Assembly: GCA_964562685.1 (NCBI GenBank)
Contig: CAZLUP010000006.1
Location: 1-64,000 of the forward strand
From: Stanieria sp964562685
GTDB lineage: Bacteria > Cyanobacteriota > Cyanobacteriia > Cyanobacteriales > Xenococcaceae
Reading direction: 5' to 3'
DNA length: 64,000 nucleotides
Part shown: one piece after another, positions 52,597 through 61,915 of the stretch
Layout of the letters: each line of letters starts with the position of its first letter
Position numbering within the stretch: the stretch's first letter is position 1
The notes under the pieces: generated by a model
The model's input: only the letters and a program-made list of their open reading frames with translations
Databases searched by the model: none
Told to the model about the DNA's origin: nothing
Position numbers and translations under genes: made by a program

Positions 52597-54009
52597 TTAG
52601 CTAACTTGTTCTAATTCCCTGACATCCGTTACCTCTCCCTTGACGGCAGCAGCAACTACCATTGCTGGACTCATCAACAAAATTCTACCAGTAGCTGAAC
52701 CTTGACGACCTTTAAAGTTACGATTGGAAGAAGATGCACTAATTTGATCGCCTTGGAGTTTATCGGGATTCATTGCCAAACACATCGAACAACCAGGTTC
52801 ACGCCATTCAAAACCAGCTTCGGTAAAGATTTTATCTAAACCTTCTGCTTCTGCTTGTTGTTTGACTCGTTCTGAACCAGGAACTACAAAAGCTTTTACT
52901 CCTGCTGCGACGTGATGTCCTTTAGCAAATTTAGCAGCTTCCCTAAGATCGCTGATTCTACCATTAGTACAGCTACCGATAAAACAGACATCGATTTTTG
53001 TGCCTTTAATTGGTTTGCCTGGAGTTAGTTGCATATACTGATAAGCTTCTGATGCGATCGCTTTTTCACTATCTGCTAAACTTTCAGGAGTAGGAACAGT
53101 TTCACTAATACCGATGCCTTGTCCAGGAGTAATTCCCCAAGTCACCGTAGGTTCGATTTCAGCAGCATCAAAAGTAACTACATCATCATAAACGGCATCT
53201 TCGTCACTGCGAATACTTTGCCACCATTCTACTGCTTTGTCCCAGTCTTTGCCTTTTGGTGCAAAATCTTTACCTTTAAGATAATCAAATGTAACTTGAT
53301 CGGGATTAATGTAACCGCAGCGCGCACCACCTTCAATCGACATATTGCAAACAGTCATCCTTTCTTCCATATTCATGGCAGTAAAGGTGCTTCCTGCATA
53401 CTCGTAGGCGTAACCGACACCGCCGTTAACCCCTAGTTTACGAATGATATGAAGAATAATATCTTTAGCATAGACTCCTGGGGGTAATTCGCCGTTCACC
53501 TCAATTTTACGGACTTTGAGTTTAGATAAAGCTAGAGTTTGAGAAGCTAAAACATCCCTAACTTGGGACGTACCAATCCCAAAAGCGATCGCGCCAAAAG
53601 CACCATGAGTAGAAGTATGAGAGTCACCACAAGCAACTGTCATGCCTGGTTGAGTTAATCCTTGTTCGGGTGCAATGACATGAACGATGCCTTGACTACC
53701 AGAACCGACATTATAAAATCTAATCCCAAAATCTTTGGTATTTTGTTCTAGCGCTTGCATCATTTCTTCTGCTAAATCATCAGCAAAAGGACGTGCTTGA
53801 TTTTCAGTCGGTACAATATGGTCTACTGTCGCTACCGTACGTTCTGGAAATAAAACTTTTAAACCTCTTTCTCTCAGCATGGCAAAGGCTTGAGGACTAG
53901 TAACCTCATGAATTAAGTGTAAGCCGATCAATAGTTGAGTTTGACCTGAAGGAAGTGTACCAACTGTATGTAAGTCCCAAACTTTATCGAAGAGTGTTTT
54001 TGAAGACAT
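52597..54009 (-). CDS. leuC: 3-isopropylmalate dehydratase large subunit
   Basis: A 470-residue aconitase-family [4Fe-4S] enzyme that isomerises isopropylmalate in leucine synthesis, together with LeuD. Signatures: LLIGLHLIHEVTSPQAF, PTENQARPF, GIVHVIAPEQGLTQPGMTVACGDSHTSTHGAFGAIAFGIGTSQV, MSIEGGARCGYINPD, and the cluster ligands in CFIGSCTNGRISDL and EPGCSMCLAMNPD. Complete length. leuD is not in the window, which is usual in cyanobacteria. It lies upstream of glnB on the same strand, with a 222-bp gap. Confidence 0.95.
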   Translation of the reverse strand: MSSKTLFDKVWDLHTVGTLPSGQTQLLIGLHLIHEVTSPQAFAMLRERGLKVLFPERTVATVDHIVPTENQARPFADDLAEEMMQALEQNTKDFGIRFYNVGSGSQGIVHVIAPEQGLTQPGMTVACGDSHTSTHGAFGAIAFGIGTSQVRDVLASQTLALSKLKVRKIEVNGELPPGVYAKDIILHIIRKLGVNGGVGYAYEYAGSTFTAMNMEERMTVCNMSIEGGARCGYINPDQVTFDYLKGKDFAPKGKDWDKAVEWWQSIRSDEDAVYDDVVTFDAAEIEPTVTWGITPGQGIGISETVPTPESLADSEKAIASEAYQYMQLTPGKPIKGTKIDVCFIGSCTNGRISDLREAAKFAKGHHVAAGVKAFVVPGSERVKQQAEAEGLDKIFTEAGFEWREPGCSMCLAMNPDKLQGDQISASSSNRNFKGRQGSATGRILLMSPAMVVAAAVKGEVTDVRELEQVS

Positions 54010-54529
54010 AAAACCTTTGTGTGTAAGTACTTTTCAAATTTCTCACTGGAGATTTTTCTTACCAGTTTTTTAACTTCGTCATTCAAACAACGATTGTATA
54101 AGTATTTGCTCGTTTATTATCAGACCAAGGTTTTGAAGGATTTAGAGGACTATGTATTTTATCATGATAAGTACCATTACATAATTATTTAGATATTTTA
54201 AATTTCTTCTTACCTTCTGCCTTGTCTCTACTAAGTAATTAATTTGGCACGACTACTTACTATGTATAAGTTCCAATCTAAGCCGATGTTGTTCAAGGCA
54301 AAAAATTAGAACTTTTTGTGCTTAAAAGAGCAGTGAAGAAAAAAAATTCCCATCTAAATTGAGATTTAGCTAATTTTCTTAACAAATTCGTTGTTGGTAG
54401 CTACAAAATAATAAATTTAGTCAAAGGAAGCACCAAAAATTCAATTTTTTTCTTAATGTCGAATACTTATACCTTAGATGATAGAACAAAATTTCGTTAT
54501 TTATATAGTTGTGGTGAGGAGGAACGGAC
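54010..54529. other. gene-free divergent region between leuC and sbtA
   Basis: 520 bp with no credible gene. It carries a perfect 12-bp palindrome TTATCATGATAA (54159-54170), a possible operator. It must hold the promoters of leuC and the carbon-uptake operon. A strong GAGGAGGA ribosome site lies just before 54530. Confidence 0.5.
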
Positions 54530-55504
54530 ATGGATACTAGTCTGATCGTATCTAATATCCTCAATCCGCCAGTTCTATTTTTCTTTTTAGGAATGACTGC
54601 GGTTTTAGTTAAATCTGATTTAGAAATTCCTCCTCCAATTCCCAAACTATTTTCCCTTTATCTGTTGTTTGCGATTGGATTTAAAGGAGGAGTAGAACTA
54701 ATTAAAAGTGGTATTACCCAAGAAGTAATTTTGACTCTGGTAGCAGCAATGTTAATGGCTTGTGTTGTACCGATTTACACCTTTTTTATTCTCAAGTTCA
54801 AATTAGATACTTACGATTCTGCTGCGATCGCAGCTACCTATGGTTCAATTAGTGCTGTTACTTTTATTACCGCTAGTGCTTTCTTAAGCGAATTAGGAAT
54901 TGACTATGATGGATATATGGTAGCAGCCCTTGCTCTGATGGAATCTCCCGCAATTATCGTTGGCTTAATTTTGGTTAATCTATTTGCTTCAGACAGAGGC
55001 GAAGAGCGTGATTTTGTCTGGTCAGAGGTTTTGCGAGACGCATTTCTAAATAGTTCAGTTTTTCTTTTGGTAGGTAGCTTAATCATTGGATTTTTAACAG
55101 GAGAACATGGTTGGCAAGTCTTAGAACCTTTTACTCAAGGAATGTTTTACGGAGTTTTAACCTTCTTTTTATTAGATATGGGACTGGTTGCTGCAAGAAG
55201 GATTAAAGACTTACAAAAAACTGGAATTTTCCTGATTTCTTTTGCCATACTGATCCCAATAGTCAATGCAGTGATTGGAATAGCGATCGCTTGGTTGATC
55301 GAAATGCCGAAAGGGAATGCTCTTCTATTTTCAGTACTTTGTGCTAGTGCCTCTTATATTGCTGTACCTGCTGCCATGCGTTTGACTGTTCCCGAAGCTA
55401 ATCCTAGTCTCTATGTGTCTACTGCTTTAGCTGTGACTTTTCCGTTCAATATTATTGTGGGAATTCCTATATATCTGTACGGAATCAATCTATTTTGGAG
55501 ATAA
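54530..55504 (+). CDS. sbtA: SbtA-family sodium-dependent bicarbonate permease (short form)
   Basis: A 324-residue membrane protein with about ten helices in two inverted halves, typical of the Sbt_1 (DUF897) family. Visible are PPVLFFFLGMTAVLVKSDLEIPPPI, YGSISAVTFITASAFLSELGIDYDGY, MESPAIIVGLILVNL and the second-half SASYIAVPAAMRLTVPEANPSLY. The canonical Synechocystis SbtA is about 370 residues and has a longer cytosolic loop between the halves. This is the shorter branch, for which bicarbonate uptake is likely but not proved. It is followed at 4 bp by a PII-like gene and then carbonic anhydrase, which supports the role. GAGGAGGA precedes the ATG. Confidence 0.8.
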   Translation: MDTSLIVSNILNPPVLFFFLGMTAVLVKSDLEIPPPIPKLFSLYLLFAIGFKGGVELIKSGITQEVILTLVAAMLMACVVPIYTFFILKFKLDTYDSAAIAATYGSISAVTFITASAFLSELGIDYDGYMVAALALMESPAIIVGLILVNLFASDRGEERDFVWSEVLRDAFLNSSVFLLVGSLIIGFLTGEHGWQVLEPFTQGMFYGVLTFFLLDMGLVAARRIKDLQKTGIFLISFAILIPIVNAVIGIAIAWLIEMPKGNALLFSVLCASASYIAVPAAMRLTVPEANPSLYVSTALAVTFPFNIIVGIPIYLYGINLFWR

Positions 55505-55508
55505 GATC

Positions 55509-55820
55509 ATGCATTTAGTTAAAAAGATTGAAATAATCGCTAATTCTTTTGAATTAGCCAAAATTTTAGATAGTTTGGACAAATCTGGTGTCCATGGTCA
55601 TGCGGTCATTCGCAATGTAGCGGGTAAAGGATTGCGAGACGGGGCAGAAGATTTAGATATGACCATGCTGGACAATGTTTATGTGATTGCTTTTTGTATG
55701 CCAGACCAACTGAAATCGGTAGTGGAAAACATTCGACCTCTACTCAATAAATTTGGAGGCACTTGCTATGTCTCTGATGTGATGGAAATTCGCTCTGTTA
55801 AATGTGTCGCATCTCTATGA
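55509..55820 (+). CDS. SbtB-like PII-family protein without the CGPxGC loop
   Basis: A 103-residue ferredoxin-like PII-family protein (MHLVKKIEIIANSFELAKIL, SGVHGHAVIRNVAGKG, KFGGTCYVSDVMEI). Its place after SbtA is that of SbtB, the PII-like regulator that binds cAMP, AMP and ADP and blocks SbtA. The C-terminal CGPxGC redox loop of known SbtB is absent; the tail reads EIRSVKCVASL with one Cys there (99), besides C63 and C86. The T-loop-like segment GKGLRDGAEDLDMTM is acidic. The ATG at 55509 lies 4 bp after the sbtA stop. The carbonic anhydrase start overlaps its stop. Confidence 0.75.
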   Translation: MHLVKKIEIIANSFELAKILDSLDKSGVHGHAVIRNVAGKGLRDGAEDLDMTMLDNVYVIAFCMPDQLKSVVENIRPLLNKFGGTCYVSDVMEIRSVKCVASL

Positions 55821-56536
55821 CAAGCCCTATGAAACAGGAAAATAATTTTAGCGACCGTCGTCAGTTTTTACAATTGGGAACGGTAACTGCTTTAGGCTTG
55901 TTAGTAGGTGCTAGCAGTCTAGTTTGGGATGTAGAACAAGCTCAAGCTGACACTTTACAACCTACTCCTGATGAAGCTTTACAGATGTTAATTGAAGGGA
56001 ATCGGCGATTTGTCAGCCATTTAATGAGAAGACCTCATCAGGCTTCAATTCGTTTACAAGAAGTTTCTCAAGCTCAACATCCCTTTGCAACTATCCTCAG
56101 TTGTGCTGATTCGCGAGTTTTGCCAGAAATGCTATTCGACCAAGGGATCGGAGATCTTTTTGATGTTCGGGTTGCTGGTAATATTGCTACTCCCGAAGTT
56201 TTAGGAAGTCTTGAATATGCCGTAGCTTTGTTAGAAACTCCTCTACTGATGGTACTAGGACATGAGCGATGTGGTGCGGTAACGGCTGCGGTTAAGAATG
56301 AATCTTTAGCTAACAGTCAGATTGACAGTTTTGTTAAAGCAATTAAACCCTCTGTAGAAAGAATCAAAGAAAAGTCGGGAGATCTAGTAGATAATGCTGT
56401 AATTGCTAATGTCCAAGACCAGATTGAGAATTTAAAAACCTCTCCAATTTTACGCGATCGCGTTGAATCAAACAAATTAAAAATTGTCGGCGGTCGTTAT
56501 GATTTGGATACTGGCAAAGTGACCATCATTGCCTAA
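55817..56536 (+). CDS. beta-class carbonic anhydrase with Tat signal (periplasmic or lumenal)
   Basis: A 239-residue zinc enzyme. The N-terminus SDRRQFLQLGTVTALGLLVGAS has twin arginines and a hydrophobic stretch, followed by an Ala-x-Ala cleavage site (about residues 40-50), so it is exported folded through Tat. Zinc ligands and the Asp/Arg pair are in LSCADSRVLPE (about 95-105) and GHERCGAVTAAV (about 153-164). The last part contains NVQDQIENLKTSP. It converts CO2 and bicarbonate. Translation overlaps the PII-like gene by the ATGA; a second ATG four codons later is possible. This would be an EcaB-like exported enzyme. Confidence 0.88.
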   Translation: MTSPMKQENNFSDRRQFLQLGTVTALGLLVGASSLVWDVEQAQADTLQPTPDEALQMLIEGNRRFVSHLMRRPHQASIRLQEVSQAQHPFATILSCADSRVLPEMLFDQGIGDLFDVRVAGNIATPEVLGSLEYAVALLETPLLMVLGHERCGAVTAAVKNESLANSQIDSFVKAIKPSVERIKEKSGDLVDNAVIANVQDQIENLKTSPILRDRVESNKLKIVGGRYDLDTGKVTIIA

Positions 56537-56578
56537 TCTTGTTAGGGTTAATAATTTCAAATCCATAAATTATTTAAC

Positions 56579-56606
56579 GTAGGGGCGAACGGCCGTTCGC
56601 CCTTAC
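56579..56606. repeat. palindrome with GGGGCGAAC / GTTCGCCC arms
   Basis: GTAGGGGCGAAC, GGCC, GTTCGCCCTTAC: the same repeat as at 36633-36660, between the convergent carbonic anhydrase and pnp genes. It may double as a two-way terminator. Confidence 0.75.
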
Positions 56607-56633
56607 TTCATCAAAGTAAGAACCACTAGTAAG

Positions 56634-58790
56634 TTATTTCACAGCCACGGCTGCTCTTGCTGCTGCTGCTTCGTCGGGGTGAATGCCCAATCGGGTCAAA
56701 TTAAGACGACCTTTATTATCAAATCCTCTAACTTTAACTACGATTTCATCTCCCACAGCAACTTCATCTTCAACTTTGCCGACTCTACCTTCAGCTAGTT
56801 GAGAGATATGAATCATCCCTTCTTTACCAGGTAGAATTTCTACAAAAGCTCCAATGTCAATGATTCGGGTAACTTTACCAACGTATACATCCCCTTCATT
56901 TAATTTACGGGTCATACCAGAAATAATACTTCTGGCTCGTTCAGCTTTTTCGGCTTCAACGGCTGCAATCACTACTGTCCCATCATCTTCGATGTCAATT
57001 TTTGCTCCTGTTTGTTCGGTAATTCCTTTAATTGTTTTACCAGAAGGACCAATGACTAAACCAATTAGTTCGGGATCGATTTTGATGGTTAGTAACCTTG
57101 GTGCATAGGGGGATAACTCTGAACGAGGTTCAGCGATTGTTTTAAGCATTGCTTCCAGAATATGCATTCTGGCAGGTTTAGCTTGTTGGATTGCTTTGGC
57201 GACTACATCCATTGATAAGCCAGTGATTTTCATATCCATTTGCAACGCGGTAATCCCTGTATCTGTACCCGCGACTTTAAAGTCCATATCTCCTAAGAAA
57301 TCTTCAATCCCTTGAATATCCGTAAGAATTCTGACTTCGTCCCCTTCTTTGATTAAACCCATTGCTGCACCACTAACGGGTTTAGTAATTGGTACACCTG
57401 CATCCATCAACGCCAGAGTAGAACCACAAACCGAACCCATCGAAGTCGAACCGTTGGAAGATAAAACTTCCGAGACGACTCTAACTACATAAGGAAATTC
57501 TTCTTGAGGTGGTAAAACTGGGACGAGCGCACGTTCTGCTAAAGCACCATGACCAATTTCTCTGCGTCCTGGGGAACGTAGAGGTTTAGTTTCTCCTACG
57601 GAAAAAGGCGGAAAATTGTAATGATGGAGATAACGTTTTTCGTCTTCGGGATGAAGATCATCAGCTAAATCTTGAGCATCTCCTGAAGTTCCCAAGGTAG
57701 CAATTGAAAGAACCTGAGTTAATCCTCTTCTAAACAAACCGCTACCGTGAACACGTTGGGGTAGCAGTCCGACCCGACAAGAAATTGGTCTAACTTGGTC
57801 TAATGTACGTCCGTCAACTCGAACACTTTGTTCGATAATTTGCGCCCGCATTAATTTTTTAGTAACCGCTTTGAATTCATTCGCGATCGCTTTAGGATTT
57901 TCAGTAGTCGCAATTTTGATCGGGTCTTCTTCTGGTAGTTCAGCGATTACTTCTTCAATTTTGGTTTTTTTAATCTCATCTAAAGCTGCATCACGAGCGT
58001 TTTTATCGAGATCGTACTGAGAGAGAACTTGTTTGATCGCTTCAGTTGCGCGATCGCTAATAAAATTAGTCAAAGTTTCATCTACTTCGGGCGGTTCAAT
58101 CACGGGCATTTCAATACCCAACTGTTCAATTAATTGTCTTTGAGCTTGAATTAATTCTTGTACCGCTTCGTAACCGAAATCAATCGCTTCAATAATATCT
58201 TGTTCTGGTAATTGATTTGCCCCGGCTTCTACCATCACTACACCGTCTGGACTACCAGCTACAACTAGATCTAAGTCTCCCTGCTCAATTTCTTGGTAAG
58301 TAGGATTGATAATAAAATCATCACCAACTAAACCAACTCTTACCGCTGCCATTGGACCATAAAAGGGTATCTGCGCCAATAATACAGCTACGGAAGCACC
58401 TGTCACTGCCAAAATATCAGGGGGTACTTCGTGATCCATCGATAAAGTAGTCGCAACGATTTGAATATCATCTCGCAACCAACCAGGAAAAAGAGGACGT
58501 AAAGGGCGATCGATTAATCTACTAGTAAGAATCGCTCTTTCTGGCGGTTTTCCTTCTCTTCTTAAAAATCCGCCGGGAATCCTACCTGCTGCATACAACC
58601 TTTCTTCGTAGTCAACGATGAGAGGTAAAAAATCAATTCCTTCTCTTCCTTCTGCTCTAGTTGCCGTAACTAATACTGCTGTATCTCCTGATTGAATTAA
58701 AACAGAACCGCCTGCTTGTGGCGCGAGCAAGCCTACTTTAAGTCTAATATCTCTCCCATCGAAAGATATTGACTGATCGAATTCTTCCAT
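56634..58790 (-). CDS. pnp: polynucleotide phosphorylase
   Basis: A 718-residue exoribonuclease that degrades RNA 3' to 5' using phosphate and can add tails. Order: RNase PH domain 1 (about 10-140), helical linker (about 240-330), RNase PH domain 2 (about 320-540; catalytic GEGAHG-equivalent MGSVCGSTLALMDAGV, LTDIQGIEDFLGDMDFKVAGTDTGITALQMDMKI), KH domain (about 555-615, LIGLVIGPSGKTIKGITEQTGAKIDIED) and S1 domain (about 620-690, GDVYVGKVTRIIDIGAFVEILPGKEGMIHIS). In cyanobacteria it also makes poly(A)-rich tails. Complete. Start MEEFDQSISFDGRDIRLKVG. Confidence 0.97.
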   Translation of the reverse strand: MEEFDQSISFDGRDIRLKVGLLAPQAGGSVLIQSGDTAVLVTATRAEGREGIDFLPLIVDYEERLYAAGRIPGGFLRREGKPPERAILTSRLIDRPLRPLFPGWLRDDIQIVATTLSMDHEVPPDILAVTGASVAVLLAQIPFYGPMAAVRVGLVGDDFIINPTYQEIEQGDLDLVVAGSPDGVVMVEAGANQLPEQDIIEAIDFGYEAVQELIQAQRQLIEQLGIEMPVIEPPEVDETLTNFISDRATEAIKQVLSQYDLDKNARDAALDEIKKTKIEEVIAELPEEDPIKIATTENPKAIANEFKAVTKKLMRAQIIEQSVRVDGRTLDQVRPISCRVGLLPQRVHGSGLFRRGLTQVLSIATLGTSGDAQDLADDLHPEDEKRYLHHYNFPPFSVGETKPLRSPGRREIGHGALAERALVPVLPPQEEFPYVVRVVSEVLSSNGSTSMGSVCGSTLALMDAGVPITKPVSGAAMGLIKEGDEVRILTDIQGIEDFLGDMDFKVAGTDTGITALQMDMKITGLSMDVVAKAIQQAKPARMHILEAMLKTIAEPRSELSPYAPRLLTIKIDPELIGLVIGPSGKTIKGITEQTGAKIDIEDDGTVVIAAVEAEKAERARSIISGMTRKLNEGDVYVGKVTRIIDIGAFVEILPGKEGMIHISQLAEGRVGKVEDEVAVGDEIVVKVRGFDNKGRLNLTRLGIHPDEAAAARAAVAVK

Positions 58791-59126
58791 TCAGTTTCTT
58801 GTCCTTTATTGTTTTCACTTTCTCTTTTCTGTGGCGATCCTAACATTTCTGAAGTCTTAAGTTTGACTAGGTAAGGCATATTTAAATTTTGTAATTAACC
58901 GCAATGTTCAGCAAATTAGCTCTTGATTTGATTGGCGCGATCGCGCTAGCTGCTGTTAGTCTTTGACGCACTGTGTGTCCGCAGTCGCTCAATCCTGTAA
59001 ACTATTTCTTCCTTCTATTAATGCGGGCGAGGTAAAATAAAAAAATAATTAAGCCAAATAATTGTAGAGTCTTAAAGTTGCATTATTTTGGGTTAACCCT
59101 TTCATAATTGCTGGAAAAGATGTTGT
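58791..59126. other. gene-free stretch upstream of pnp
   Basis: 336 bp with no gene of useful size. A GC-rich GGCGCGATCGCGC palindrome (HIP1 core) lies at about 58934-58946. The pnp leader is a likely site for RNase-based autoregulation by analogy with other bacteria, but no specific hairpin was resolved. Confidence 0.4.
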
Positions 59127-60401
59127 TTAGCTAAACGCGCACTGGGAAGAGGATCTCGATGAGATCACTGAAGAATCGGTAAGATTGTAATTAGGAACTT
59201 GAGAAGATTCGTCAGAACTATTTTCTGAGAGCAAATCTCTTACTGTTGCTAAAATTTTTTCACTCTCAATTGGTTTACTAAGAAAACTATAAGCACCGCT
59301 CATTTTAGCTCTCATTCTATCTATAATCCCATTATTGCCTGTTAGCATAACCACAGGTACATCTTTAAGCTTAGAAACTCGTTGCAATTGGCTACAGACT
59401 TCGTAACCATTAACCATAGGCATAGCAATATCCAAAAAAATTAGATCGGGTTGACAAGGAACTAATTTGGAAACAGTATGAATAGGGTCTTGAATAGCCA
59501 TAAATCGATAGCCTGCTTTGGTTAAAATCTGCTCCATCATCTGTAGCACCTGGGAACTATCATCAATGCAAACAACTAATGGTTGTCTTGCTTGTTGGGG
59601 TTCTGCACTAGCAGATTTGTGGATTTGATTCGTTTTACAAGTAGTTTGTTCTGAAGTTGCTGGGGAGATTAAATCAGGAACTTCAACTAATTCAATCAAA
59701 CCTTGACGAATATAAGATTTAAGAGAATACGTAAGTTCTACCACATCTTTATTCATTTTAAAGGCTAGATCGCGCAAGGTATTTTTTCCATTGATTAATT
59801 GAACAAAACGTTCATAAATTGAATCTGAAACCAAACGTTTTAATTCTGCTTGCTTTTTAATAACTGGTGTTAAATTAGGTGACCAAAGTTGAAGACCTTT
59901 TTGCTTCCATTGTAGCCAAATTTGATGGCTTTGCTGGTAGATAAATTCAGCATTAACAAGTGTCAAAGGAATTTTAAAATCAAATTTAAAAAAAGAACTA
60001 AGAGATTCTGATTCAACATCATATTCTAATGAATGAGTATTTTCGGCGAGTAAAATATCAAATAAAATTTCTTTAATTTGATTTTCAATCAAAAGAATTA
60101 ATTGTTCTTTTTTGACGATTTTATTTTGATAAAAAACTGTTAGTGCATTATAGCTTTGACTATCAAAAGATTCTAAATTGATTAAATTGATTTCACTAAA
60201 ATTTACTTGAGAACAGTATTTAGCTAAATGTCTTTGCCAAGATTTACGAGGAGAAGAACCGCCAAAAGCCCAAACTAATCTGCCTTGACAAAAGTAAAGA
60301 GTCCAAGTAAGGTTTTTTAAACTATTTACCTTAATTTTTCCAGTAAATTTTTGCTCTTGAGTGGTTTTGATTTGAGCGAACAAATTAATTGTACTTCTCA
60401 T
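59127..60401 (-). CDS. PatA-like response regulator (PATAN domain plus receiver)
   Basis: A 424-residue protein: an N-terminal DUF4388/PATAN region (about 1-130, with FTGKIKVNSLKNLTWTLYFCQGRLVWAFGG), a middle helical part with EQILTKAG-like repeats, then a receiver domain (about 270-392: VVCIDDSSQVLQMMEQILTKAG, acceptor Asp in PDLIFLDIAMPMVNGYEV, MLTGNN, FLSKPI). A Ser-rich tail follows. PatA-type proteins control heterocyst pattern or phototaxis (PixG-like) in cyanobacteria. Here it closes a signalling group with the histidine kinase and regulator upstream, so type IV pilus motility is one option. Confidence 0.85.
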   Translation of the reverse strand: MRSTINLFAQIKTTQEQKFTGKIKVNSLKNLTWTLYFCQGRLVWAFGGSSPRKSWQRHLAKYCSQVNFSEINLINLESFDSQSYNALTVFYQNKIVKKEQLILLIENQIKEILFDILLAENTHSLEYDVESESLSSFFKFDFKIPLTLVNAEFIYQQSHQIWLQWKQKGLQLWSPNLTPVIKKQAELKRLVSDSIYERFVQLINGKNTLRDLAFKMNKDVVELTYSLKSYIRQGLIELVEVPDLISPATSEQTTCKTNQIHKSASAEPQQARQPLVVCIDDSSQVLQMMEQILTKAGYRFMAIQDPIHTVSKLVPCQPDLIFLDIAMPMVNGYEVCSQLQRVSKLKDVPVVMLTGNNGIIDRMRAKMSGAYSFLSKPIESEKILATVRDLLSENSSDESSQVPNYNLTDSSVISSRSSSQCAFS

Positions 60402-60579
60402 AGTTAATTACCTGTTTTTACAAAAAAATTAAATTAAGTCAAGTGATTGACGTTGATTTTTTTTCTGGGGGTAAATTTTTGTTTTCGGATTAATTCGATT
60501 TAAGTAAATATATTTGAGGAACAATCAAAAAATCTTCTTGCTCAAAATATTTATTAGTTAAGTAGAAAAATTCAGTTGA

Positions 60580-61392
60580 TTAAAAAATTATTTTTTCGTG
60601 GTCAATTAGATAAGGAAACTCTCGAAGAATTTTAGAACACAGGTTAATAAAATTAATCATCCATTGTTGAGCAAAATGTCGTTGTGAATTTTTAACATTC
60701 ATTCCTAAAATCCCAGCAAATTTAATTTGACCAGACGCATCAACTATGAATCGGTTTAAGCAAGCAGATTCTGGACGAGAAGCTTGCCAATTTTTGGCAG
60801 TCATTATTGGTCCTAAATAACGATTGCCGTACTGAGTCAGATAATTAAATTTTTGCAGTAAATCTTCTATAGAAATCTTTGTTTCTAACCATGTTTCTTG
60901 GCTAATACAATTACAATTGTCTGGGAAATGAGTATTATGATCGAAGTATGCTTTGCTTAAGCTGGCTTGTTCTAAATCAGCACCTACTAGATAAGTACCT
61001 CTTAAATCAGCACCGTCTAAAATAGTTCTTTTGAGGGTTGCAGCATCTAAACTAGCATGGCGTAAATCAGCATCACGTAAGTTGGCATCATTTAAATAAC
61101 TACAAACAATGCTTGCATGAGCTAAAAATGCTCCTTGTAATTTAGTTCCATTAAGTTTAGTACGATTTAGGTTGGTATTCTCAAGGTTAGCTCCATAGAG
61201 AATCGCATCACTTAAATCTGCATTACTTAAATCTGCATTTTTAAGATTAATGTATCTTAAATCTGCGCCTTTTAAATTAACTCCTGTTAAAGATACCTGT
61301 TGAAAATCTCTTTGTCCTGATTCATATCTTTGTTGTAATTCTTTGAATTTTAATCTTACTAAAGATGGGGAAGAAATTACTGAATGAATCAT
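60580..61392 (-). CDS. pentapeptide-repeat protein
   Basis: A 270-residue protein. Residues about 30-140 consist of tandem A(D/N)LxX pentapeptides (LKGADLRYINLKNADLSNADL and so on), which fold into a square right-handed beta-helix. The rest (about 145-270) is a soluble domain of unknown type with FNYLTQYGNRYLGPIMTAKNWQASRPE, ending near MINFINLCSKILREFPYLIDHEKIIF. Similar cyanobacterial proteins occur near kinases and regulators, where they may act as partners or scaffolds. It lies between the response regulator at 61461 and the PatA-like gene on the same strand. Confidence 0.85.
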   Translation of the reverse strand: MIHSVISSPSLVRLKFKELQQRYESGQRDFQQVSLTGVNLKGADLRYINLKNADLSNADLSDAILYGANLENTNLNRTKLNGTKLQGAFLAHASIVCSYLNDANLRDADLRHASLDAATLKRTILDGADLRGTYLVGADLEQASLSKAYFDHNTHFPDNCNCISQETWLETKISIEDLLQKFNYLTQYGNRYLGPIMTAKNWQASRPESACLNRFIVDASGQIKFAGILGMNVKNSQRHFAQQWMINFINLCSKILREFPYLIDHEKIIF

Positions 61393-61460
61393 AATTTAAC
61401 CTCTCTAAAATATTGATAAATAATTAATAAAAATGAGCTAAATAATCAAATTTATTTTGG

Positions 61461-61865
61461 TCAAAAGTTTTTGGCTAAACCTAACCCTGATAGGATTACT
61501 TGAGATAACTCCTCTTCTGTCCAAGGTTTATACAAACAAGCGTGTAGATTAGCTTCTTGTTTAGCACGAGCGATCGCAACTTCATCGGCTTGTCCAGTCA
61601 ACAAAATACTGACAAGTTCGGGAAAACGACGATGGGCTTGGATCAAAAACTCATCGCCTTTGACCCCAGGCATTAACCAATCTGAAACAATTACGACAAT
61701 TTGTGTTCCTTCTTCTTGTAAGATTTCAATTATTTCCCATGCTTCTTCAACACTTTCGGCAATTTCATAGGAATAGCTTTTCCCAAAGCAACGGACAAGT
61801 TGTTCCTTAAGTGTTTCTAGTATGGCAACTTCATCATCTACACAGAGAATAGCAGAATGACACAT
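61461..61865 (-). CDS. response regulator, receiver only
   Basis: A 134-residue receiver: CVDDEVAILETLKEQLVRCFG, the acceptor Asp in VVIVSDWLMPGVKGDEFL (about 56), ILLTGQADE and LYKPW with the Lys. The second half ends EELSQVILSGLGLAKNF. It resembles the regulators that follow GAF-rich histidine kinases in cyanobacteria. I chose the ATG at 61865, with GGGAGA nine bases before it, over a TTG nine codons further out. The kinase gene ends 50 bp upstream, so they are one operon and a likely pair. Confidence 0.88.
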   Translation of the reverse strand: MCHSAILCVDDEVAILETLKEQLVRCFGKSYSYEIAESVEEAWEIIEILQEEGTQIVVIVSDWLMPGVKGDEFLIQAHRRFPELVSILLTGQADEVAIARAKQEANLHACLYKPWTEEELSQVILSGLGLAKNF

Positions 61866-61915
61866 GATTAAATTTCTCCCAAGTTGATTCAATAAATATT
61901 TAAGTTAATCCTGCA

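Noticed and set aside
58903..58965. 20-codon ATG frame (MFSKLALDLIGAI start) upstream of pnp
   Set aside because: Too short, hydrophobic by chance around a HIP1 site, and no clear ribosome binding site.
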